NCBI GenBank assembly: GCA_026985075.1
Contig: JALSQX010000037.1
Location: 1 to 52,175, forward strand
Length of the DNA: 52,175 nt
DNA from: Blastocatellia bacterium
Lineage (GTDB): Bacteria; Acidobacteriota; Blastocatellia; HR10; J050
Reading direction: 5' to 3'
Positions 17,546 to 24,428 of this stretch are shown here, in pieces (within the stretch, counting starts at the first letter, position 1; each line of letters starts with the position of its first letter). The notes below the pieces were generated by a model, which saw only the letters and a program-made list of their open reading frames with translations, was not told the DNA's origin and did no database searches. The translations under genes and the position numbers were made by a program.

Positions 17546-17557
17546 GAGTATATACAC
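17546..17557. promoter_or_regulatory. Predicted MarR autoregulatory operator
   Basis: GAGTATATACAC lies 9-20 bp before the marR ATG. Read on the minus strand it is GTGTATATACTC, matching the site at 17051-17062 at 10 of 12 positions with one mismatch in the palindrome. The position would block the ribosome-binding/promoter area. Confidence 0.5.
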
Positions 17558-17739
17558 TGTTTTCTCTTTCGTCAAGGTCATTTCGCGCTCACCGCCATGA
17601 TGCCGATCTGCTCGCTACACGAAGCAGAGAAAAGGATCGATCTCCGCGAGGGACCTTATCGGCACAACGTTCGGCGGGAGCGGTGTGGTCGCGTATTCTT
17701 TGACGCACATTCGGCGACCATCGATTGGGGGCATGGGGT

Positions 17740-18720
17740 TCACGCCGACTGCGTCAACTGCTGACAGAGGTCTCCGAGATCATCGTCATGCTCTCGAATG
17801 ATGGCTTCGGCCAGCAGCTTCAACACGCGAATGTTGGTTCGACTGGCATCATCCAGATCGTCATTCCCCTCGTCCAACCGTGGCTGAAACCGATAGTACC
17901 TTTTGGTCCCGTCCGACGCCGGTGGCAGCAAATGCCGCAGATGGTAATCGACCGTAGCACTCACCCCGTGAAAGACGACGTTCAGGAGCGGTTGCGCCCA
18001 CCGGGCCAGCCCCCACCCGCGAGCTTCGTCATAGGGAATTCGGCGCGTCAACTGGCCGGTTCCCAAAGAAACGAGGAGGATGTCTTCGGCCTGAGGAAAC
18101 ATGGTTTGAGCCTCGACGAATCCACACAACGCTGGGTTGTTGGCGAATACGCCACCATCGATCAAGGCATAGTAATCGGATTGGTCTGATGTTTCGACCT
18201 TGAGCGGCTCGAAATAGGTCGGCGCCGCCGACGTCGCTCGCGCGACCACCTTCATGGGAAAGTCATATTCATCGTTCACCTTCGCCTTCCGACTTTTGAA
18301 GAACCAGGGGATGCGCCGCTCGATCTCATAACTGGTGATGAGGACATCGGTCATCACGTCCTTGAGCCGCGCTTCACCGAAATATTCGTCGAGGACTTGC
18401 TCGATGCCCTCCGAGGGGTATTTCTCTTCGGCGATGTTTCCCACCGCATGAAGGCGATGCCAAACCGAGCGGGAGAAGATTCGCGCTCCTTCCGTCTCAT
18501 AGAGGGCGACGAGATCATGAGCGGTGTATTGCGGCTTTCCCTGAGCATCGGGTTTGGTGAGCCCGAGGGCGAGAATCCCTCCCGTCGACGTGCCGGCGAT
18601 GAGATGGAACTGCTCGGCAATGGGCATCTGCAATCGGCGTTCGATCTCGGCCAGAATCATAGCTGGGATGATGCCGCGAATTCCACCACCATCGATGGAG
18701 AGAATGTTCACCCGAGCCAT
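17740..18720 (-). CDS. Patatin-like phospholipase
   Basis: A 326-residue lipid acyl hydrolase of the patatin/CapV type. The catalytic dyad is complete: the oxyanion loop DGGGIRG at residues 10-16, nucleophile Ser45 in GTSTGG, and Asp188 in LIDGGVFANNP. Family members cleave acyl chains from phospholipids or galactolipids. Similar proteins act as effectors in CBASS anti-phage systems, but no cGAS/DncV cyclase, E1/E2-like or JAB gene is adjacent, so a stand-alone metabolic lipase is more likely. It has no signal peptide. The next gene upstream starts beyond a 135-bp gap. Confidence 0.92.
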   Translation of the reverse strand: MARVNILSIDGGGIRGIIPAMILAEIERRLQMPIAEQFHLIAGTSTGGILALGLTKPDAQGKPQYTAHDLVALYETEGARIFSRSVWHRLHAVGNIAEEKYPSEGIEQVLDEYFGEARLKDVMTDVLITSYEIERRIPWFFKSRKAKVNDEYDFPMKVVARATSAAPTYFEPLKVETSDQSDYYALIDGGVFANNPALCGFVEAQTMFPQAEDILLVSLGTGQLTRRIPYDEARGWGLARWAQPLLNVVFHGVSATVDYHLRHLLPPASDGTKRYYRFQPRLDEGNDDLDDASRTNIRVLKLLAEAIIREHDDDLGDLCQQLTQSA

Positions 18721-18855
18721 GCTGGCGTTAATGGTAACAGCGACCCGCGTTACACGTCCAGCTCAGATCCATCGACGTTCGCCGAGGGCAACGCGGGAAA
18801 AGATGCTTGCACGGGTTGAGCTCCCTGCCCTCGAGGCTCATCGACCATGAGGCGT

Positions 18856-20505
18856 TCAATGGGCACGGCGGCGCAGGAGCCGGCCGACCGGTTCGCCCTG
18901 GAACTGACCGCGCGCGACGACAATACGGCCATTGATGATGACATACTCGATGCCCTGAGCCGACTGTCGGGGTCTATCGAATGTGGCACGGTCGCGAATC
19001 CGTCGAGGATCGAACAGCACCAGATCAGCGCTGGCCCCGGGGCGAATGACGCCGCGATCGCGGAGACCGAAAATCTGGGCCGGATACGCCGTCATTTTTC
19101 GTATGGCCTCCTCCAGCGAGAGGCTCTGCCTTCGCCGCACGAACCGGAAGAGAATGCGAGCGAATGCCCCATAGGCCGCCGGATGAGGGCACCCGCGTCC
19201 ATAATCTTCGGCGTCGGTGCAGAAGGCGCCGAGTGGATGTTGCGCATACCGGATCAGATAGTCGAGCTGACGGCGCTCGCCCGAAATGCCGAAGATGAGC
19301 ATGGAGACCTGGCCCTCTTCTTCGATGATGAGATCGGAAATGGCCTCAAAAGGCGGTTTCCCCGTGCGGCGAGCCAGTTCCGTCAAAGGCAATCCCTCAT
19401 AGCGTTTATTCCTCCGACTTCCTACCCAACCGATGAAGATATTCTCCCAGCCGACGGCTCGCACCAGGTTATGTGGCCATCCACGCTCTTTCCACGGTGG
19501 CCAGGACGGAGATCGGCGCTCGATCTCGCGTCTGACCCGCGCTCGCGTCTTCGGATCAGTCAACCGCTCGATGAGGTTGCCCACTCCTCCTTCCAGCGAC
19601 CAGGGAGGATACAATGCGATCATCATGGTCGCCGCCGCCGTATACGGAAACATATCGAATGTAATCCGAGTGCCGGCACGATGAGCCCGTTCTTCCATCT
19701 CGAGGACGCGATCGATCTTGACCCAATGAGACGAACCGACCGCTTCATTGTGGGAGTGATGCACGCGCACATCGGCTCGGCGGCCAATTTCGATGAGTTC
19801 TCGCACCGCCGGGATGAGCGTCTCGCTGGAGCCGCGAATGTGGCTCGTGTAGAGACCGTCGTATCGGGCGACCACACGAACGAGGGCGATGAGCTCATCA
19901 GTCGTCGAATACATGCCCGGCGGATAGATGAGTCCACTGGACAGTCCCAGCGCCCCGGCCTCCATGGCCTCCCGAACGAGCGCACGCATGCGCCGCAACT
20001 CGGCCATCGTGGGCGATCCTTTTCTCAGTCCCATGACCGAGATGCGGATCGGTCCATGAGGGACGAGTGCGCCAACGTTGAGTGGAAGGCCGCCGGTCTC
20101 CAACCAATCGAGATACTCACCGAACCGACGCCAAGGCCACGGCATGGGCTCGGGCGTCATCCAGGAGACGACCGCCCGCAGTATAGGCTCGGTCTCCGCC
20201 GTATGGGGCGCTGCGCCGAGACCGCAATTGCCGATGATCGTCGTGGTGATGCCCTGCATGATCTTGCCCTTCATGAGCTGCAGGCGGCGCTCTGGTGACA
20301 CGCAGAGGATGAGATCGGCGTGCGAGTGAGGATCGATGAAACCAGGCGCCAGAACGAGTCCCTCTCCGTCAATGACGCGACCCGCCGGACCATCGATGTG
20401 GCCGACGACGGCGATTCGATCCCCGACGAGGCCCACGCTCGCTTTATAGCCAGGCGTCCCCGTTCCCTCGATGACCAGCGCACGGTGAATGAGCAGATCG
20501 ATCAT
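18856..20505 (-). CDS. N-acyl-D-amino-acid deacylase family amidohydrolase
   Basis: A 549-residue metal-dependent amidohydrolase. It starts with a small beta domain (MIDLLIHRALVIEGTGTP), then has VLAPGFIDPHSHADLIL with the HxH metal site, the long GITTTIIGNCGLGAAP stretch, YTSHIRGSS and VHHSHNEAVGSSHW with further His ligands, and CTDAEDYGRGCPHPAAYGAF near residue 420 typical of D-aminoacylases. The end ADLVLFDPRRIRDRATFDRP and GIEYVIINGRIVVARGQF closes the beta domain. The ATG at 20505 was chosen because the family begins there and GGTGA precedes it. The role is release of D-amino acids or imide-type substrates; the exact substrate is unknown. Confidence 0.9.
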   Translation of the reverse strand: MIDLLIHRALVIEGTGTPGYKASVGLVGDRIAVVGHIDGPAGRVIDGEGLVLAPGFIDPHSHADLILCVSPERRLQLMKGKIMQGITTTIIGNCGLGAAPHTAETEPILRAVVSWMTPEPMPWPWRRFGEYLDWLETGGLPLNVGALVPHGPIRISVMGLRKGSPTMAELRRMRALVREAMEAGALGLSSGLIYPPGMYSTTDELIALVRVVARYDGLYTSHIRGSSETLIPAVRELIEIGRRADVRVHHSHNEAVGSSHWVKIDRVLEMEERAHRAGTRITFDMFPYTAAATMMIALYPPWSLEGGVGNLIERLTDPKTRARVRREIERRSPSWPPWKERGWPHNLVRAVGWENIFIGWVGSRRNKRYEGLPLTELARRTGKPPFEAISDLIIEEEGQVSMLIFGISGERRQLDYLIRYAQHPLGAFCTDAEDYGRGCPHPAAYGAFARILFRFVRRRQSLSLEEAIRKMTAYPAQIFGLRDRGVIRPGASADLVLFDPRRIRDRATFDRPRQSAQGIEYVIINGRIVVARGQFQGEPVGRLLRRRAH

Positions 20506-20679
20506 CGTATCACCATCTCGCTCTTTGCCATTTGAACCGGCCCTATTATTTTCGCTCCACTGAGGCGAGCGCAAGGGACGGAACGCCGAGAGGATGTTGA
20601 GGAGGCGGTGAGCGCCTCCACTCTCGAACCCGATCAACTCCAGATCCTCGATCGGACCACCATGGCAATTTCGGAATCT

Positions 20680-22278
20680 TCACTGTTCTTGAAACAGCAC
20701 TGGCTCGGGGGTGAGTTCCACAGTGAGGCCGGACGAACTTCCATCGAGCGGGACGGTCTGGTAATCATCGCCGGACGTGGGAATGGTGTACATGGTGACC
20801 GGTCCGCGGATCGGCAGGCGAACCTCCCGCGCGGGAAGAGGATCGTTCATGCCCCGCACCTCATCTTCCCACAACCAGGCCACCCATACCGGCGGGCGCC
20901 CGTCGGCGAACAGGAAGCGATAGAGTTCGACTCCAGGGTCTGCCTCAATCTTCTCCGCTTGAGCGAATCGGTCGAGTTTATCCACCAACAGCGCGAGGGC
21001 GTAAAAGGCCGGCCAGGGATCTCCGTCAGAGTCCGTCAAGCCAATGAACGGATTGGCCACGGTGAAGCGAGCGAGCATCTTATCCCAGTCGTTGGGCATG
21101 CCCATGAACACCTTCTCGAATCCCGCCGCAAACCGCGTGACGAAGACCTTCACCAGGACGCGCGATTGTTCGGCTCGGTACCAGGCGACGGCCTCATCGT
21201 GCAACGGATCAGCGGGATTTTTCATCGCCTGCAAGATCCGCTCTCCATCAGGGATCACCAACTCGGGATGAAAATGGACCACGGGGTTGAACGTGAGTCG
21301 CGGTTCCGAACGAGCCTCCATGTCCCAGATGGTCGTGGTCAAGCCGTGTTTGGCCAGTTCCTTCTGCACCCAGGCCATATACCCGGCGGAAGCCGTCTCA
21401 TACGGGCCGTTCCCACCGGCGTCGAGGATGTCATAGAGATACGCCAGCGCCACCGTCAATTCCGTCATGGCGCGGGCCCGTTGCCAGGCTTCCCGCCAGA
21501 CATCGGATGGAAGACTCTCCAGGAACGCGGCAAAGCGCTCCTCGAATAGTTGAGCATCGGGATCGTTGTGAAAGAGGTCGTTCCATCGGATGCCGTTGGA
21601 GATGATTTGAACGTCGGGCGAAGCGCCACGAGCCGCGCTGACCGTCTCCTCAAGCAGAATGCGATAGTCGTCCAGCGTGCCCGTCCAGAAGACGGGATTG
21701 GCATATTCATTGCCAACTTGATAGTGCCGCACGGGAGCGCGCAGGCCGGGCATGTCGTTCTGACCGTCATCATCGTAACGCTCGACCAGAGCGGCGATCC
21801 AGGCGCGGTAATCGTCCATGTATTCTTCGGCGGGCAGGCGATCCGAGTTCCTGAACTCTATGCCGCCAGGGCGATACGTGATCGGTCCGGCGAACCAGCC
21901 GTTGCCCAATCGCAGCGAGATAGTGATTCGGAAGCCGTACTTTTGCCACAGACGTACCGAGCGGTCTAACCCCGCCCAGTTGTATCGATGCCGTCCCCCT
22001 CGGGGGGGATGGGGTTCGATGGCCCCCCAACTCACCTGAGCGAAGTTCACCCATCCCGCCCCCGTCCGGGAAAACCGTTGCGGCCACTTTTCCTTCTGGT
22101 AGAAAGACTGCAACGGAAAAACATAATCAATGCCGAAACGAGATTCGGCCGCTCGGGCGGCATCCGACCGGGAGAGGACCTGTGGACCGCTCCGTCCAGG
22201 TTGAGAGATACTCTGTGGCCACCCGCAGAGAATGATAAACATACTCAAGACGAGGGAAAATGTCGTTCGGTTTTTCAT
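20680..22278 (-). CDS. Secreted clan GH-A-type glycoside hydrolase
   Basis: A 532-residue exported enzyme with a signal peptide at residues 1-25. The catalytic barrel has GAGWVNFAQVSWGAIEP at the first strands, a putative acid/base Glu191 in HYQVGNEYANPVF at the end of strand 4 and a candidate nucleophile Glu321 in TTIWDMEARSEP at strand 7. The N-E order and the C-terminal beta-sandwich (LPIRGPVTMYTIPTSGDD) resemble GH39/GH42/GH5-type enzymes, but I cannot place it in a named family. GGAGGG precedes the ATG. It stands apart from the large hydrolase island to the right, separated by the EamA relic and the toxin-antitoxin pair, but is on the same strand and of the same style. Confidence 0.72.
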   Translation of the reverse strand: MKNRTTFSLVLSMFIILCGWPQSISQPGRSGPQVLSRSDAARAAESRFGIDYVFPLQSFYQKEKWPQRFSRTGAGWVNFAQVSWGAIEPHPPRGGRHRYNWAGLDRSVRLWQKYGFRITISLRLGNGWFAGPITYRPGGIEFRNSDRLPAEEYMDDYRAWIAALVERYDDDGQNDMPGLRAPVRHYQVGNEYANPVFWTGTLDDYRILLEETVSAARGASPDVQIISNGIRWNDLFHNDPDAQLFEERFAAFLESLPSDVWREAWQRARAMTELTVALAYLYDILDAGGNGPYETASAGYMAWVQKELAKHGLTTTIWDMEARSEPRLTFNPVVHFHPELVIPDGERILQAMKNPADPLHDEAVAWYRAEQSRVLVKVFVTRFAAGFEKVFMGMPNDWDKMLARFTVANPFIGLTDSDGDPWPAFYALALLVDKLDRFAQAEKIEADPGVELYRFLFADGRPPVWVAWLWEDEVRGMNDPLPAREVRLPIRGPVTMYTIPTSGDDYQTVPLDGSSSGLTVELTPEPVLFQEQ

Positions 22279-22466
22279 GACTCACCCTCCGACCAATGGT
22301 AATCCTATGCGATCACATTGTGAAGTTCGTCATCATTCCGCAATGCTGATGCTTATGGACGTTCGATATCCCAGATTCAACATATTCATGAGCCGTTTGC
22401 TCAATCATATCACGACTCACCGAGCAGCGAAGATCGCCGGCTTATATGTCCAAAACTGGAGCTTGG

Positions 22467-23183
22467 TCAGTGGATCGGCCTCCTGGTTCTTAATCGCGGA
22501 AAGCGGCAAGAGATCAATAGGTCGGAGCGCGACCGAAACGGCTTGCCGAGCACTACGCAACTGAACGCTCGGCTGCCGTCGACCCACTTCGCTCCTTCAC
22601 GGGCATAGACCTTCCGGTTGGTGAACATACCGGGTCTGGCGAGGCTCTTCTCGATAGCGCTCCAGGATGTCGGTATTGCCGAAAGATCCGGCGCGGAAAC
22701 AGTGCTCAGGATGATCAACCCCAATCCCAGTACGGCCAGAAATGCTCCTAACCAGGCGCTCCGGTTGATGCGCTCGTTCAGCACGGCTGCTCCCAACAAG
22801 GGAACCCACACCACTGAGAGCCCGGTGAGAAAGGCGCTCTTCGTAGCTGTCGTATCGAGCAGGCCCCAGGTCTGGAGAGCGTAGCCGCCAAACAGCGCCA
22901 CCCCGATGAGCATCCCCTGCAACCAAAGTTTCGCTGGAACGCCCCGAAGTCGTGGCGCAAACAGAACCAGTAATAACGTGAAAGCCAGCAAGGAACGATA
23001 AAAGAGAAACGCGAGTGGAGGGATCTCGATCAAGCTCTCTTTGATGAGTATGAAGGTCCAGCCCCAAATGAAAGCAACGCCCAGAAGGGCCAATGAGGAG
23101 AGCAGATCCGCAGCCGTTCGATCGGCGAAAGAGCCTTCGGGAGCCCGAACCTTTACGCACATTTGATGAGGATGAACCTCCAA
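22467..23183 (-). pseudogene. Truncated EamA/DMT-family transporter, 3' half replaced
   Basis: The start is intact: TTG at 23183 with GGAGG seven bases upstream. The first ~165 residues form one EamA half-domain with hydrophobic segments LALLGVAFIWGWTFILIKES, FLFYRSLLAFTLLLVLFAP, LIGVALFGGYALQTWGLLDT, SVVWVPLLGAAVLNERI and LGAFLAVLGLGLIILSTVSA. Normal family members are about 300 residues with two such halves. Here the frame leaves homology after LIILSTVSAP and runs on as a polar, unrelated 70-residue tail that overlaps a GH26-like relic in another frame. The second half of the transporter is missing, so activity is doubtful unless two copies dimerise. Deletion or recombination inside the gene is the simplest cause. 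Confidence 0.7.
22597..22674 (-). pseudogene. 3' remnant of a GH26-like glycosidase gene
   Basis: In the frame ending at 22597 the peptide ILERYREEPRQTRYVHQPEG appears. It matches the C-terminus of the GH26-like protein encoded at 40159-41325 (ILERYREEMRRSRYIHKPEG) at 15 of 20 positions. The DNA is similar too: CGCTCCAGGATGT followed by GGTATTG occurs at both places. Only these ~25 codons are left, fused directly onto the truncated EamA gene. Confidence 0.75.
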
Positions 23184-23347
23184 GGATCTTCCTCCCTTTC
23201 CCGATGTAGGATGTGAGGTGGCACCTCCCGACCAGTGCCCGAGCAGATAGACGGCCGCACCAGCTCCAAGTTTGGACTTCGCTCAACCGCCAATGCGACT
23301 CAGTTGGTGTAAGACCTTCACTCCTCTGAGTCCTCGGCCACAGAGTC

Positions 23348-23376
23348 TTGACGGTGGTCGTTTCTAAGTGTACGCT
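23348..23376 (+). promoter_or_regulatory. Predicted sigma-70 promoter of the toxin-antitoxin pair
   Basis: TTGACG at 23348-23353 and TACGCT at 23371-23376 are separated by 17 bases, a canonical spacing, 25 bases before the antitoxin ATG. The -35 box is a 5/6 match; the -10 is a weak but acceptable match. Confidence 0.55.
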
Positions 23377-23391
23377 TTTTGGTGTCTACTT
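23366..23391. promoter_or_regulatory. Inverted-repeat operator overlapping the toxin-antitoxin promoter
   Basis: AAGTGTAC (23366-23373) and GTCTACTT (23384-23391) form an interrupted inverted repeat AAGTNNAC-N10-GTNNACTT that covers the -10 box. Phd/YefM antitoxins bind such palindromes to repress their own operon, so autoregulation is likely. Confidence 0.5.
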
Positions 23392-23401
23392 TGAGGGAAC
23401 G

Positions 23402-23662
23402 ATGGCCGAAGTCAGCGCCAAGGAATTACGCTCTCAGATGGGCCGCATCCTTCAACGGGTGCGAGCTGGTGAGCGGATCACGGTGACGCTGCGTGGCAGA
23501 CCCGTAGCTGTCCTGACCCCATTCCATGAGGCGAGCGACTCCTTTCGTCCCATCGCCTTTGGGATCTGGAAGGATCGTGAGGACGTGGAGGATGTCCAAC
23601 AGTGGCTCGACAAAGTGCGCCGAGCGCGCCACTTGACGTCATCTTCGACACAGACATCTTGA
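23402..23662 (+). CDS. Type II antitoxin, Phd/YefM family
   Basis: An 86-residue antitoxin. The N-terminal part is the DNA-binding Phd fold: MAEVSAKELRSQMGRILQRV, followed by AGERITVTLRGRPVAVLTP. The C-terminal half, rich in charged residues (WKDREDVEDVQQWLDKV), is the segment that normally wraps around and blocks the VapC toxin. The ATG at 23402 has GAGGG upstream. The gene overlaps the toxin by 61 bases, so both are made from one message and the last ~20 antitoxin residues are translated out of frame with the toxin's first residues. Promoter and operator are visible upstream. Confidence 0.9.
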   Translation: MAEVSAKELRSQMGRILQRVRAGERITVTLRGRPVAVLTPFHEASDSFRPIAFGIWKDREDVEDVQQWLDKVRRARHLTSSSTQTS

Positions 23663-24021
23663 TCTATTACCTGAGGGGCGAGCAGCGGGCTGCGGAGTTC
23701 CTCCGCCGGATTCCCTACCTCCAGCGGAAAATCTCCATCGTAGCCTACATGGAGTTGCTGCAGGGAGCCGCCGATCGGCGGGAGTTGAGCACTATCCGCC
23801 GGGATATTCATCGCAATTTTTCGGAGATCGTGGCCTTGGATGAAGCCATCAGCCGGCAGGCGATTCGGTTGATAGAGCGCCATGCTCTGCCCCATGGGCT
23901 TCGGGTGGCCGATGCCCTGATTGTGGCCACTGCTCTGGTGCGGGGCTTTCGATTAGCCACTGCCAATGAGCGCCACTATCGTCCGATCCGAGAATTGAAG
24001 CTCCAGGTGTATCGCCCCTGA
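23602..24021 (+). CDS. vapC: PIN-domain ribonuclease toxin, VapC family
   Basis: A 139-residue PIN-domain protein. The acidic metal-binding residues are present: Asp in LDVIFDTDILIYYLRG (first strand, two Asp), Glu in AYMELLQGA, and Asp in HGLRVADALIVATAL with the following NERHYRPI. VapC toxins cleave initiator tRNA or rRNA when free from antitoxin. The GTG at 23602 is the only start that keeps the first strand; it lies inside the antitoxin gene. The pair sits between the truncated transporter and the hydrolase island, and may help keep this rearranged region from being lost (inference). Confidence 0.9.
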   Translation: MARQSAPSAPLDVIFDTDILIYYLRGEQRAAEFLRRIPYLQRKISIVAYMELLQGAADRRELSTIRRDIHRNFSEIVALDEAISRQAIRLIERHALPHGLRVADALIVATALVRGFRLATANERHYRPIRELKLQVYRP

Positions 24022-24122
24022 TGCACCCACTTGGATCTCTGATCTCTATTGGTCGGATATGAGAAGGGCCTCGGGACGGGAAAAAGAAGCGCTCGTCGTT
24101 GAAGATGAGGCGAAGCTCGCTC

Positions 24123-24428
24123 CTACCGATATTCACGGGAGAGAAGCGTGTTCTCTCCATCCGCGTACATCCCGAAAGGAACGAAGTGGCTCGCCATGAC
24201 CCCGACTTCGATCGATCGCGATTCGCTCGTCAGGAAGCATATGGAGCGTCTCCCCAACCAGCACGAGGTCATAGAGCCACCGGATCGGTCATCCTGGAGT
24301 TGCTCTTTGTCACAGAGGAAGGAAGAGAGGGAAGCCGCTTGAGTTGACCGCTCGGAAATGCCGAGCAAAGCCATACTCCAAGCTACGATACTGAGTCCCA
24401 TGAAGCATATTCGGTCACCTTCTCTCAT
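24123..24428 (-). CDS. Short putative secreted protein, possibly a 3'-truncated gene
   Basis: A 101-residue frame whose ATG overlaps the stop of the 1251-residue glycosidase as ATGA (24425-24428). It begins with a plausible signal sequence (FMGLSIVAWSMALLGISERS then TQAA), followed by a polar stretch and FVPFGMYADGENTLLSREYR. I recognise no family. No good ribosome-binding site is present apart from the overlap. The next frame downstream continues with protein-like sequence (RLIFNDERFFFPSRGP), so the gene could be frameshifted. It could equally be a chance frame. Confidence 0.3.
   Translation of the reverse strand: MREGDRICFMGLSIVAWSMALLGISERSTQAASLSSFLCDKEQLQDDRSGGSMTSCWLGRRSICFLTSESRSIEVGVMASHFVPFGMYADGENTLLSREYR

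Noticed and set aside
17740-18720. Patatin as part of a CBASS anti-phage system
   Set aside because: No nucleotide cyclase or accessory CBASS gene is next to it; neighbours are a MarR pair and an aminoacylase.
18847-20298. 483-codon plus-strand open frame
   Set aside because: It is the exact antisense of the D-aminoacylase-type gene, which has complete catalytic motifs; the frame is kept open by high GC content.
22279-22466. AT-rich gap as a possible mobile-element end
   Set aside because: No terminal inverted repeats, target duplications or transposase pieces were seen; it can serve as the promoter region of the GH gene.
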